A DNA stretch of 64,000 nt, taken from positions 372,001 through 436,000 of the forward strand of contig NZ_SRMP01000001.1 of the NCBI RefSeq assembly GCF_005925325.1, read 5' to 3'. This stretch comes from Pedobacter helvus (GTDB lineage: Bacteria; Bacteroidota; Bacteroidia; Sphingobacteriales; Sphingobacteriaceae). Shown piece after piece: positions 1-9,400 of the stretch. The translations under genes were made by a program, and so were the position numbers. Below the pieces are notes generated by a model. The model ran no database searches and was not told the DNA's origin. It saw nothing but the letters and a program-made list of their open reading frames with translations. How positions within the stretch are numbered: position 1 is the first letter of the stretch; every line of letters begins with the position of its first letter.

Positions 1-866
1 TACTCTGCGTAAAAAGTTGTTCGCTCGGCATCTGGCTTATTCCAGTTATGCCATCCCTCTGGTTTAATTTGTTTACCTAAATCGCAGCCAATAAATACAG
101 TTTTAGCATACGGGCGCCAAGGCCTTCCCAAATAGAATGAATTTTCCGGAGCGTCACCATGAATTTTGCTGTTGATAAACACATAGCCATATTTAGTACT
201 ATCTGGCGTTGATGGAGCAGTATAGTAGCCAGCACTTTTCCCAAAAATTTCGCATTCCTCAAATACCACCGTAGATGAACCGAAAATAAAATCTACCGTT
301 CCTTCAACATAACATTTATAGTAATATTGGCGACTAGCATAACCGTAGGTATACAAGGTATCTTGGAAACCAAGCATTCTGCAATTAATGAAGCGAGCTT
401 TATCGCCAGCTACAAACAAAGCTACAGCTTGTCCTACTGGCCCTGCAGAATTTTGGAAAGTAATATTTTCTGCAGTGAATTGAGGTCCGTAAACATAGAA
501 ACTAGCAGAACCTGAAGTTCCTTTTTCTTCACCGAAGATATTTTTCTTCTGTGCCCAATCGTCGTAAGTTAAAATAGTTTTCTCTACACTTTCGCCAATT
601 ATAGTAACCATTTGCTTAGACGCAGATAGGTTCAATTTTTCTTTGTAGGTTCCATTTTTGATAAAGATGGTAGTGGTTACTTTTCTAAAATCGGGAACAG
701 CATTTAGTGCTTCTTGCACAGTTTTAAAGTTTCCCGAACCATCTTGTGCTACTACGAAATCGTATTTAGTATCGAGATTTGAGTATCGATTATCAAGACT
801 AGATGCATTAACTAAGAAAGAATTCAACAATAAAGCAATTAAACAATTCAACAATATCCTTTTCAT
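1..866 (-). CDS. pectinesterase (CE8), C-terminus outside window
   Basis: Removes methyl esters from homogalacturonan, opening it to lyases and polygalacturonases; exported. Translating the minus strand from ATG 866-864 gives 288 codons that run off the window without a stop. A signal peptide spans about residues 1-22. Family motifs are in order: GPVGQAVAL (142-150), QDTLY with a catalytic Asp169, VDFIFG with Asp192, and LGRPW with Arg248. The right-handed beta-helix character fits CE8. One base separates its start from the stop of the upstream acetylesterase, so the two are co-transcribed. Only the far C-terminus is missing. Family assignment is firm; exact substrate preference is inferred from the pectin neighbours. 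Confidence 0.93.
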   Translation of the reverse strand, partial: MKRILLNCLIALLLNSFLVNASSLDNRYSNLDTKYDFVVAQDGSGNFKTVQEALNAVPDFRKVTTTIFIKNGTYKEKLNLSASKQMVTIIGESVEKTILTYDDWAQKKNIFGEEKGTSGSASFYVYGPQFTAENITFQNSAGPVGQAVALFVAGDKARFINCRMLGFQDTLYTYGYASRQYYYKCYVEGTVDFIFGSSTVVFEECEIFGKSAGYYTAPSTPDSTKYGYVFINSKIHGDAPENSFYLGRPWRPYAKTVFIGCDLGKQIKPEGWHNWNKPDAERTTFYAE

Positions 867-867
867 T

Positions 868-1644
868 CTATAAACCTTTCATTGCGTTAAACACCAATTG
901 AGCTACCGCTTCGGCGCCAGCTTTTTGAAAGTGTGTATTATCTTTTTGTCCGTCTGGATAAGCTTTGTATAAACCTTTATCAAAATTCATGAAGTAATTT
1001 TTCGTAACATACTCTTGTCCTTTGGCTGTAAAAGCATCGATAGAAAGTTGCGTTAAATCAATCAGTTTTACATTTAATTCCTTTGCAATTTCTTTTACTG
1101 CATTCGGATATTCACCATGTACGTTCGTCAATTTTCCATCTTTCCAAGGATAATTTCTATTTACCGGAGTTAGCAAAATTGGAGTTGCTCCTTTTTCTTT
1201 AGTTTGGTTAACATACAAACGTAAAAACTCTTTATAACCTTCAATATTTACGTAACGCTCAGTTTTGTCTACCGCAGCATCATTATGACCAAATTGGATC
1301 ATTACCAGATCGCCCTTTTTCAAACGCTCGTAAACCTCTCTCCATCTTCCCTCTTGAAAAAATGTTCTTGTACTTCTTCCACCTTTTGCCCTGTCATCCA
1401 CAATTACACTATCAGTTTTGATTAGGTTTTTAACTTCTCTTATGCTAGATTGATTAAAAAACGGCTGAAAAGCTTGTCCCCAACCAAACAATGGGTGTCT
1501 TTTCTCCATATAATCGGGTTCTAACTGATAGTTTGCTACCGTAGAATCTCCAATTAGATAAATGGTTGTTACTTTTTTAAATGGTTTAAATGCGCAAAAC
1601 GCAAATACGAGCAAAAATGCCGCAATTTTAATCTTTCCGTTCAT
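868..1644 (-). CDS. rhamnogalacturonan acetylesterase-like SGNH hydrolase (CE12)
   Basis: Predicted exported esterase removing acetyl groups from rhamnogalacturonan I. The 258 residues begin with a hydrophobic leader (about 1-20). SGNH blocks are visible: block I IGDSTVAN with nucleophile Ser34, block III FGHND, and block V DNTH with Asp235 and His238. The length matches CE12 enzymes. It sits between a second CE12 paralog (1 bp gap) and pectinesterase (1 bp gap), one tight esterase operon. The two paralogs are clearly diverged, so they may act on different acetyl positions (inference). Confidence 0.88.
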   Translation of the reverse strand: MNGKIKIAAFLLVFAFCAFKPFKKVTTIYLIGDSTVANYQLEPDYMEKRHPLFGWGQAFQPFFNQSSIREVKNLIKTDSVIVDDRAKGGRSTRTFFQEGRWREVYERLKKGDLVMIQFGHNDAAVDKTERYVNIEGYKEFLRLYVNQTKEKGATPILLTPVNRNYPWKDGKLTNVHGEYPNAVKEIAKELNVKLIDLTQLSIDAFTAKGQEYVTKNYFMNFDKGLYKAYPDGQKDNTHFQKAGAEAVAQLVFNAMKGL

Positions 1645-1645
1645 T

Positions 1646-2380
1646 TTATTTCTTAAGATATTTAGCTAAACCTAATTTCTGTTCTTTGATACCCTGAGCT
1701 ACCAAAGCAGCGACCTCCTTTGCTCCTTCTACATTCAAATGTGTATTATCTTTTACTCCTTTCGGATAATTTACATGTCCGCTATCTAGGTGATTGAATA
1801 GCTTGATAGAACCTTGCTCACCCAGACCGACCAATAATTTTTGTGTTTTTTGATGCATGTCTATTAAAGGCACTTTCAAAGAGTCTGCTAACTTCCTCAC
1901 CACATCTGGATAACCTTTGTGGGTATCGACAAATACGCCATTCGTAAAACTGCGACGCATAATTGGTGTCAGCAAAACTGGATTTGCTTTTTTCTCTTTA
2001 GCTTGATTTACATAAAGTATGAGATTTGCCTTGTATTCATCTAAAGAAGTACCTACGTCAGGTTTATCTATTTTCTCATCATTATGTCCAAACTGGATGA
2101 ACACGAAATCGCCAGGTTTAAGTTCATTTAAAACTGCTTGCCATCTCCTCTCAGCAATGAAAGACTTAGTACTTCGTCCATTAGCTGCTTTATTGGCAAT
2201 GGTTACCTTATCACTAAAAAATTCGCCAATTCTCATTCCCCAACCATTTTCTGGCAATGCTTTTTCAACTTTGTTAGCTGCCGTAGAATCTCCGACAATG
2301 AATAAGGTAATCTTCTTCTCCCTAACTGCAATGAGAAGCATCAGCAAAAAACTAGAAACTAAAAATACCTGACGAAACAT
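1646..2380 (-). CDS. rhamnogalacturonan acetylesterase-like SGNH hydrolase, second copy (CE12)
   Basis: Second pectin deacetylase of the locus, 244 residues with an N-terminal hydrophobic leader. SGNH motifs: VGDSTAAN with Ser32, IQFGHND, and DNTH with Asp211 and His214. It shares the architecture of the next gene but is only moderately similar, so this is an old duplication. It is the first gene downstream of a hairpin terminator that separates it from the SusC/SusD/lipoprotein genes, so its expression may be lower than or separable from theirs. CE12 membership is confident; the acetylated rhamnogalacturonan substrate is inferred from context. Confidence 0.87.
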   Translation of the reverse strand: MFRQVFLVSSFLLMLLIAVREKKITLFIVGDSTAANKVEKALPENGWGMRIGEFFSDKVTIANKAANGRSTKSFIAERRWQAVLNELKPGDFVFIQFGHNDEKIDKPDVGTSLDEYKANLILYVNQAKEKKANPVLLTPIMRRSFTNGVFVDTHKGYPDVVRKLADSLKVPLIDMHQKTQKLLVGLGEQGSIKLFNHLDSGHVNYPKGVKDNTHLNVEGAKEVAALVAQGIKEQKLGLAKYLKK

Positions 2381-2396
2381 AGATTTAAAAAAGGTT

Positions 2397-2426
2397 AAAA
2401 AAAGATGGGGCTTTTAGCCCCAATCT
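2397..2426 (-). terminator. rho-independent terminator or attenuator inside the pectin operon
   Basis: Read on the minus strand, GGGGCT-AAA-AGCCCC forms a stem that extends to GATT/AATC-like flanks and is followed by a run of seven T. It lies between the stop of the DUF5123-like gene (2442) and the start of the first acetylesterase (2380). It should end or reduce transcription from the susC promoter before the esterase genes. Confidence 0.75.
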
Positions 2427-2441
2427 TAATGTTATCTTAAA

Positions 2442-4052
2442 TTATAATCTCCACCTTGGGTCACCTGCACTAGACTTGCCAGCAAAAGTATCATCCTTAA
2501 TTTTGAAGCTACCACTTGCTGGAGCTGTGAACAAAGCTGTACTTGCACCTGCATAGGCAGTTATACCAGTAATTGGATTTGCCGCAAATGTTGCATCAGA
2601 AGTTTGGTAGTTGTTTGACAAACTTGGCGTTGTACCACCTCTAATTCCCCTAGCGGTATTCGCAGGCGAATAAGTTTTTCCTACAATATTGTTTTTGAAA
2701 GAGAAACTAGTAGAAACAAGTTGTGCATTGTAGTCAATCATATATCTAGCATCACCAGTCACGTTGTAAAACGTATTATTTTCTACCGCAACAGTAAGAG
2801 ATGGTGCATTTGTATGCAAAATCAATCCAAATCCAATATTTGAAAAAGTACTGTTAGTGATAGTAATGTTATTTACTTTTCCAGTAGCTACGTTGGTATT
2901 TACTAATGCATATGCACCGTTACTTCCATTATTACTAATATCATCTACAATACACTTATTTACAATAAAGTTGTTAACCGTGATTGTATTGCTACCTTGT
3001 AAACGAAATGGAGTATTTACTAGATTTCTAATGGTACAATTCTCAAAAGAAACTTGCGACATTGTAGAAGCTGCGCTTTGATTAATTAAATATTGGCGCT
3101 TCGTAGTCGTTGCATCACCATTTGCGTAACCAGTAATATCAACATTTTCGAAATGAAGCTTACCGCCTACAGCAGGTAAAGTAATCAACGAAAGTGAAAC
3201 AATAGGCTTAACCGGCCCAGCTTCGCCAATGATACTGATATCTAAACCTGCTGGCAACACAACCGTCGCATCAGAATTATATTTAGTCCCTTGCAGTAAT
3301 ACAAATCTAGTACTTGCAGTGGCAGCTTGTATTTTAGCTGCTAAATCATCAGTTGCGTTTAGAGTAACTACATCGGCACCAGTTGGTAAACCAGGAAGTG
3401 TAGTAAAATCTATCGATCCGACAGCTCTATTACCTAACTGTAACGTAGCTGTGTAGGTAGACGCTGAATTTAACCCTGTAATAGTTTTAAAACCAGCTGC
3501 AGCATCTGTAGATGTCAGCGCTGTAGTTATTGAGTTACCAGTAGCAGGCTTTAAGACGATTGAACTTAAGCCAGTAGTAGCAGTAAATCTTAAAGTTACA
3601 GAGTTTCTTGTAAGGTCTGCTTCTGTAACCGTTTTGAACAATTGAAGTCCAGTAATTTGAAACGAAGAACTTATCGTATATTTTGATTCTGGCTGATCTT
3701 GAAAAGCATTTGCTTTAACTCTCGCATAATAGGGTGTCTTTATTTGTAAGTTCTCATCTGTTACAGTTATACCAGCGGTATCTACCACTTTACTAAAGGC
3801 AATAGTGGAGAAACTTTGGTCAGTAGAAAAATCTACTGTATAGGTTAACGGCTTACCTGCACTTAAAATAGGTACTACCCACTTTAATTTCGCAGATGTT
3901 TCGCCAGCAGAGATGGATATTTCTCCAGCTTTAAATATACGAGCCGGTTCTAAGTTCTCCTCCTCATTTTTTTTACATGCTGCCAGAACAAAAGTTGCCA
4001 TCAAAATATATAGCAAGCTTTTAAACGTATGATATTTGGTGATATTTCTCAT
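2442..4052 (-). CDS. surface lipoprotein with fibronectin type III-like and DUF5123-type beta-helix domains
   Basis: Probable surface glycan-binding or accessory protein of the pectin locus. Of 536 residues, the first 26 are a lipoprotein signal ending in LAAC (Cys26), followed by KKNEEE, a typical outer-surface export context in Bacteroidota. Two Ig/fibronectin III-like segments follow (about 35-220). The C-terminal part (about 225-536) has short N/V/I-rich repeating strands such as ENVDITG and ITNSTFSN, typical of a parallel beta-helix and resembling DUF4957/DUF5123 proteins found in pectin loci. No catalytic residues can be named. It lies 12 bp downstream of susD, so it is in the same operon. 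Pectin binding or lyase-like activity is inference. Confidence 0.75.
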   Translation of the reverse strand: MRNITKYHTFKSLLYILMATFVLAACKKNEEENLEPARIFKAGEISISAGETSAKLKWVVPILSAGKPLTYTVDFSTDQSFSTIAFSKVVDTAGITVTDENLQIKTPYYARVKANAFQDQPESKYTISSSFQITGLQLFKTVTEADLTRNSVTLRFTATTGLSSIVLKPATGNSITTALTSTDAAAGFKTITGLNSASTYTATLQLGNRAVGSIDFTTLPGLPTGADVVTLNATDDLAAKIQAATASTRFVLLQGTKYNSDATVVLPAGLDISIIGEAGPVKPIVSLSLITLPAVGGKLHFENVDITGYANGDATTTKRQYLINQSAASTMSQVSFENCTIRNLVNTPFRLQGSNTITVNNFIVNKCIVDDISNNGSNGAYALVNTNVATGKVNNITITNSTFSNIGFGLILHTNAPSLTVAVENNTFYNVTGDARYMIDYNAQLVSTSFSFKNNIVGKTYSPANTARGIRGGTTPSLSNNYQTSDATFAANPITGITAYAGASTALFTAPASGSFKIKDDTFAGKSSAGDPRWRL

Positions 4053-4064
4053 TTCATTTAGTTT

Positions 4065-5909
4065 TTAAAGACCTACATATCCGAAATTTTGATTCATGTT
4101 GGTATTTTGATTCAACGCAGTTTTTGGATAAGGAAACAATTCCTTCTTATTTGGCTCAAAATAAAAAGCAAAACCTGTTGAAGTACTAGTGATCTGGTTC
4201 TCTCTAGTTAACGAAGCTCTCCAGTTTCTAGCCGTGTAACCCGTTGGTGTAGACGTTACAGTTCCTAATTGATACAACACCGTGTTAGCTGAACCTCCAA
4301 ATAAATCTAAACTTGCTACTTCGTCTTTACTTGAAGTCAAATTATAATTAGACTCTTTTGTATAAACTATTGTTGGTACGTTTGCATAGTTGCCAGTTCC
4401 GGCTATCAACTCTTCTAATTTAGCTCTGGTTTCTTGGAACTTGCTATTCATCAAATTCCACCTAATTAAATCATACTTTCTAACACCTTCTCCTCCAAAT
4501 TCCAATAATCTTTCTTTAACTAAGGCTGTAAAAAAATCGGCTTTTGTAGTCGGAATTGCAGGAATATCCGAAGGGATAGTTCCTCCATATGCACGCTCTC
4601 TCACTTTTCTCAACTCTTCGATGGCTTGTGCGGAAGGCTGTCCATTAACTTCATTATCAGCCTCAGCAAACATTAATACTACATCAGCATATCTAATAAC
4701 TGGCCAATTAACTGCAAATGTTTGAGATGTTGAAGTGTTGTTAAAAGCAGTCCAAGACTTTCTGAACTTTGCATCAGTCATGTTATTTAAAGTATTGATA
4801 ATCTTTTTAGAGGCAGCGTTAATTTCAAAGACACCTATAGTTACATCCCTTCTCAAATCTCTTCTGTCAAATTCATAGAAATAAGTTGGAATAGCATTCA
4901 TACCTCCGCCACCTTGTCCGTAGCTAGAAGACGAATTAAAACGCACACCGTTATAATAACCCAATTTACTATCCGTATTTGAATTTCCGCCAAAAGCTGC
5001 AACTTCGAAAATCAACTCCCTTTCGTTGTCTACACGTGTTCCATGTAATGTTTTGAAAATATTTTCGTAAACTGGGTTTAATTTATGCTCTCCACTATTT
5101 ATGATATCTCTACACTCATCAAGAGCTATTTGGTAATATTTCAAATAGTCGCTTCTTCTTTCCATTAACTTACTTTCAGTACGTAGTGAATAACCACCTC
5201 TAGCTAACGCTATCCTAGCTCTCAGTGCTTTTACCGCTCCTTTGGTAATACGGAAACTGCCATATTCGGCTATTTGACTTCTCCATGGGACTAACGCTTC
5301 AGCGGTTTTTAAGTCTTCCAAAATAATGTCGTAAGTTTCATCTCTATTTCCATTAGTAGGGAAAAGAGTTTCTTCATAAGCTGCAGATTTAAAACGCTGA
5401 GGAACATCACCCCAGTTACGGATTAGTTCATAATAGAATTGAGCTCTTAAAGTCAAGGCTTCCCCATAGTAACGTTTTATAGTAGCCTGTTCTGTAGCCG
5501 AACCGCTTGTATATAATTTGGACTCAGGGATACCTTTTATGCAAAGATTAGCTCTTTCAATACCCGAATAAAGTTGAGTAAACGGAACAATTAGGTCAGT
5601 ATTATCCGGACTAGCTCCATACATACTTAAACCACGACGATCCGTAGGACCGTAACTTCCGGAGGTTCGAAAATCGTCAGCAGATAAAGGAAATAAACAA
5701 GATAAACGGTTGCCGTAACCATTATCTCCAATTAATCTATTGTAAATTCCTACAATTGCTGTATTTGTAGCATTTAAACTACTAAAAACTTGCGTCTCGG
5801 AAGAACTCGAATCTGACTCAAATTCTAGTATCTTTTTACAAGATGGTGTTATGATCGTTGCTCCAATAGCCAAAACTAAAAAAGCAGTTTTTATTGATTT
5901 AATTTTCAT
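4065..5909 (-). CDS. SusD/RagB family nutrient-binding outer membrane lipoprotein
   Basis: Glycan-capturing lid of the SusCD transporter on the outer membrane. It has 614 residues, with lipobox Cys24 (ITPSC) followed by KK. Family hallmarks include the N-terminal helical TPR-like region with ERANLCIKGIP and LRAQFYYELIRNWGDVP, and the C-terminal PVIRYADVVLMFAEADNE and KERLLEFGGEGVRKYDLIRW segments. It lies 21 bp after susC and 12 bp before the DUF5123-like lipoprotein. The bound sugar is presumed to be a pectin oligosaccharide because esterases and lyases surround it. The family call is certain. Confidence 0.97.
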   Translation of the reverse strand: MKIKSIKTAFLVLAIGATIITPSCKKILEFESDSSSSETQVFSSLNATNTAIVGIYNRLIGDNGYGNRLSCLFPLSADDFRTSGSYGPTDRRGLSMYGASPDNTDLIVPFTQLYSGIERANLCIKGIPESKLYTSGSATEQATIKRYYGEALTLRAQFYYELIRNWGDVPQRFKSAAYEETLFPTNGNRDETYDIILEDLKTAEALVPWRSQIAEYGSFRITKGAVKALRARIALARGGYSLRTESKLMERRSDYLKYYQIALDECRDIINSGEHKLNPVYENIFKTLHGTRVDNERELIFEVAAFGGNSNTDSKLGYYNGVRFNSSSSYGQGGGGMNAIPTYFYEFDRRDLRRDVTIGVFEINAASKKIINTLNNMTDAKFRKSWTAFNNTSTSQTFAVNWPVIRYADVVLMFAEADNEVNGQPSAQAIEELRKVRERAYGGTIPSDIPAIPTTKADFFTALVKERLLEFGGEGVRKYDLIRWNLMNSKFQETRAKLEELIAGTGNYANVPTIVYTKESNYNLTSSKDEVASLDLFGGSANTVLYQLGTVTSTPTGYTARNWRASLTRENQITSTSTGFAFYFEPNKKELFPYPKTALNQNTNMNQNFGYVGL

Positions 5910-5930
5910 TGTCTTTTAAAGTTTAGGTGA

Positions 5931-8900
5931 TTAAAATACCATGTTTATCCCAGCTAGTACAAATCTGCTACGTGGATAAGCAGCATAATCAATACCAGGT
6001 GTTAAAGGATTACTACGACGAGTATTGGCTTCTGGATCGTAACCTGTATATTTGGTGAACGTATGTAAGTTGTTTACAGTTGCATATACTCTAAGTTTAG
6101 AAATAAATCCAGAACGTTTTACTAACGATGTAGGCAAAGTGTAACCCAGAGTTACGTTGGTAATACGAAGGAAAGAACCATCCTCAATCGCATAAGAAGT
6201 TAAAGTATAGTTTCCCAGTGTAGGTGTCCACATCGTTGTATTTGCATTCATAGCAGTTAAAACAGCAGGATCTGTAACTTTTACCCCATTTTCATCAAAG
6301 TTTCTCCACCTATCATTCATTACGGATAACAAGTTGTTATCTTTCACATTAAATTGCGATGTGAATTCTACTTTGTTTGCGTTGTAAACTTTATTACCAA
6401 GTGAGAAATTCATAAAAATATTCATATCAAAATTCTTGTAGGTAAATTGGTTAGTAAAACCACCTGCTACTTTAGGTTGTGATGTACCTAATACTGTCCT
6501 ATCATTTTCGCCAATAATCATATTTGTTCCGCTCGACAATTTTTTAACTTTCATATCTCCAGGTTGAGGCTCTCTATTACCTAGCAAAGTTCTAGCATTA
6601 GCTACACCCGGTTTCAGCGTGTATGTGTAAACCCCTGTAGTTGTATTTTGAGTATAATTAAAATCATCTACAGTGTAACGTCCATCTGAAACATATCCAT
6701 AGAATTGACCCACCGGTCCGCCAACTTGAACCAAGAAATCTTGTAAACTATTTACCCAACCAGATTCTACTGCTTGAGATTGTACATTAGCTTGAAGAGC
6801 TAAAATTTTGTTTCTGTTGAATGCAAAATTTAATCCAGCGCTGTAACTAAAATCTTTTGTCTTAGCAACTACACCATTTAATTGTACCTCTAAACCTCTA
6901 TTGCTTGTTTCACCAACATTCTGTTGCTGGTAATTACTACCGTTTACAGGTGGAATATCTGCCCGTAGCAATAAATCTCTAGTACGGTTATCGTATACAT
7001 CTATTGATGCAGATAGCCTATTTCTAAATAATTCAATATCCAAACCTAAGTTTGCAGATATATTTTTTTCCCATGTAATGAAGGGATTAGCTAAAATATT
7101 TCCAGTAATCAACCCTGTTACCACAGAAGCGTCTGATGAAGCATAACCTCCTGCCGTAGAACTTGCTTGGTACAATGTTCTGAAAAGATCTTGTCCTATT
7201 CTGTTATTTCCTGCTATACCGTAACTAGCTCTAACTTTCAAACTATTTAACCATTTCAGGTTTAAATCTTTAATAAATGATTCTTCTGATGTTCTCCATG
7301 CAACTTGAGCTGAAGGGAAATCTCCCCATCTTCTGCCGTCTGCGAATAGAGAAGAACCGTCTCTACGAAAGTTTAATGTAGCTAAATATCTGCCTTTGTA
7401 AGAATACGAAGCTCTACCGAAAAATGAAAATTGACGATCGCCACCCATTGATGAAGTTGGTTTATCTTGAACAAGTCCAGCTACAGGTGGCTCTGCTTTT
7501 TGGATACTCGAAAATGCTTCATCAGCTGTAATGTCAACTGGGAACCATTTAGTTGTACTTGCATTTGCTCTACTATTGCGAATGTTAACCTCCTGTCCAA
7601 CTAAAACATCAAGCATATGGTCTTTACCTAGATCTGGTTTGTAATTGATCGTATTAGTGTTTAGCATCGTATTTAACGATGAGTTTTCTAAAACTACCAC
7701 TGGTAAACCTGCATTTTGTCTAGCAATATTACTTACTGGGCCGCTAAATGCGTTAATCTTACGATCTGTAAAGTTCACACTAACCTGAGATCTAATACTC
7801 AAATTTTTAAGTACTTGATAACTCACATACGCACTACTGATCAGGTCATTTTTGTAATCGTATTTTAGTTCTTGATGTGCTAACGTAACTGGATTTGTTA
7901 AACCTGTCACAAGGAAATCTGCATCAAAAAAGTCTCCAGACTCTCCACCACCAGAGTAAGGCTGGTAACGCACTGAATTTCTTAAACGGTTATTTCCTTG
8001 AGAACCAGTACTTGTAGTACCAGCACCATCTACACGTTGGCGACTATAACGTACGTTTACTCCGGTACGGATTTTATCTGAAATTTTATGATCAAAACGG
8101 AACGAAGCAAAGGTACGTCTAAAACCAGACTCCAACATAATTCCATCCTCATCAACGTTATTTAAGGTGAAATTGAACGTAGTAGTTTTTGAACCTCCTG
8201 ATAGATTTAAAATTTGAGTATTAGAAAAAGCCTGCCTTCCGAACACTCTATCTTGCCAATCTATGTTTTTAACATTTTTATAGATATCTAAATCTTCGTA
8301 AGTGCCATATCGCTTGGTAAAGGTATCTTTAACATCTTGCGCTGTGTTATTATTGTAAAGCTCATACTGATACATTACGTACTCATACGGATTCATTACA
8401 TCAAGTTTATTCACAATCTGTCTAACACCTGCGTACGTGTCAAATGATACATTTGTACGACCATCTTTACCACTTTTAGTCGTAATTATTACAACACCGT
8501 TAGCTCCTCTACTACCATAAATTGCTGTAGAAGCCACATCTTTTAATACATCGATACTTTGAATTTCATTAGGAGACAACATAGAAAGTGCATTTTCTAC
8601 TTGTACACCATCTACAATATATAATGGTGAGTTATCGCCAGTTAAAGAACTTCCGCCCCTAACCCTAATTTGAATTTCAGCACCTGGAGCACCTTCTGTA
8701 GTAGTAACTGTGACACCAGCTAATTTACCTGCCAAGGCTTCAGCTGCCGTTCCAACTGGAAAATCTGCCAAATCTTTTGCAGTTATAGAAGATACAGAGC
8801 CTGTTAGAGCTTCTTTTTTAACTGTGCCATAACCGATGTTAACAATTTTAACTTCATTTAGAGAAGTTGAGCTTTCATCTAAGGTCGTATTAATCTGGTT

Positions 8901-9167
8901 TTGCGTTCCTACTTCTACCTCTTTCTCGTTGTACCCTATAGATTTGAAAACTAAAGTAGTATTTCCAGTAGACGGAACAGCAATTTTGTATGCACCATTG
9001 GCATCGGTAGACACAGCATTTTTTGTTCCTTTAATTGTTACGGCAACACCAGGAATTGGAGATCCGGTAGCCTTTTCGGTTACCTTTCCTGTTACTGACC
9101 TAGTTTGCGCATTAGCTATTTGAATGCCAATAGCAAGTACACAAAAAAACAGCAAGATTTTTTTCAT
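5931..9167 (-). CDS. SusC/RagA family TonB-linked outer membrane transporter
   Basis: TonB-dependent channel importing oligosaccharides delivered by SusD. Of 1078 residues, a signal peptide covers 1-20. A carboxypeptidase-D regulatory-like domain (about 23-105) follows, then the SusC signature GYGTVKKEALTGSVS and a plug domain with YGSRGANGVVIITTKSG. The large 22-strand barrel ends in AGINMVF with the usual C-terminal aromatic residue. No extra STN domain is present, so sigma/anti-sigma signalling through this protein is unlikely. It is the first gene of the operon, divergent from the LacI gene across 233 bp that hold candidate operators. The pectin fragment substrate is inferred. Confidence 0.97.
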   Translation of the reverse strand: MKKILLFFCVLAIGIQIANAQTRSVTGKVTEKATGSPIPGVAVTIKGTKNAVSTDANGAYKIAVPSTGNTTLVFKSIGYNEKEVEVGTQNQINTTLDESSTSLNEVKIVNIGYGTVKKEALTGSVSSITAKDLADFPVGTAAEALAGKLAGVTVTTTEGAPGAEIQIRVRGGSSLTGDNSPLYIVDGVQVENALSMLSPNEIQSIDVLKDVASTAIYGSRGANGVVIITTKSGKDGRTNVSFDTYAGVRQIVNKLDVMNPYEYVMYQYELYNNNTAQDVKDTFTKRYGTYEDLDIYKNVKNIDWQDRVFGRQAFSNTQILNLSGGSKTTTFNFTLNNVDEDGIMLESGFRRTFASFRFDHKISDKIRTGVNVRYSRQRVDGAGTTSTGSQGNNRLRNSVRYQPYSGGGESGDFFDADFLVTGLTNPVTLAHQELKYDYKNDLISSAYVSYQVLKNLSIRSQVSVNFTDRKINAFSGPVSNIARQNAGLPVVVLENSSLNTMLNTNTINYKPDLGKDHMLDVLVGQEVNIRNSRANASTTKWFPVDITADEAFSSIQKAEPPVAGLVQDKPTSSMGGDRQFSFFGRASYSYKGRYLATLNFRRDGSSLFADGRRWGDFPSAQVAWRTSEESFIKDLNLKWLNSLKVRASYGIAGNNRIGQDLFRTLYQASSTAGGYASSDASVVTGLITGNILANPFITWEKNISANLGLDIELFRNRLSASIDVYDNRTRDLLLRADIPPVNGSNYQQQNVGETSNRGLEVQLNGVVAKTKDFSYSAGLNFAFNRNKILALQANVQSQAVESGWVNSLQDFLVQVGGPVGQFYGYVSDGRYTVDDFNYTQNTTTGVYTYTLKPGVANARTLLGNREPQPGDMKVKKLSSGTNMIIGENDRTVLGTSQPKVAGGFTNQFTYKNFDMNIFMNFSLGNKVYNANKVEFTSQFNVKDNNLLSVMNDRWRNFDENGVKVTDPAVLTAMNANTTMWTPTLGNYTLTSYAIEDGSFLRITNVTLGYTLPTSLVKRSGFISKLRVYATVNNLHTFTKYTGYDPEANTRRSNPLTPGIDYAAYPRSRFVLAGINMVF

Positions 9168-9228
9168 ACAATATGGTTAAAATTTGGTTATATGCAGAAC
9201 AGCCTCAGAGCCATCCTTTAACAATTCT

Positions 9229-9299
9229 ACAACGTTTTTTTAAGATATAGCAGAATTGAGTAGGTATAAATTTGTGCAATCGTTCCCGACAACGTTGCC
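9229..9299. promoter_or_regulatory. candidate LacI-type operators upstream of susC
   Basis: Between susC and lacI lie an ACAACGTTTT element (9229-9238), the 13-mer TGCAATCGTTCCC (9275-9287), and the perfect palindrome CAACGTTG (9290-9297). A CG-centred AACGTT core is typical of LacI-family operators. The 13-mer recurs exactly at 58702-58714 ahead of the GH28 gene. On the minus strand its TTG falls where a -33 element would be, with a weak -7 match about 19 bp further on. Function is inferred from position and recurrence only. Confidence 0.5.
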
Positions 9300-9321
9300 A
9301 AACTCGATCTAAAATTATATC

Positions 9322-9353
9322 TTTAGTACTATAGAGAAATAGTGCTACTTTTG
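9322..9353 (+). promoter_or_regulatory. Bacteroidota-type promoter for the lacI gene
   Basis: TACTTTTG at 9346-9353 matches the TAnnTTTG -7 consensus exactly. A TTTA at 9322-9325, 20 bp upstream, may serve as a weak -33 element. Transcription would start near 9358, about 40 nt before the start codon at 9401. Confidence 0.55.
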
Positions 9354-9400
9354 AGGCCTATTTTTAAGACAGTAACCTACGTAATTTCACACTATTAAGC

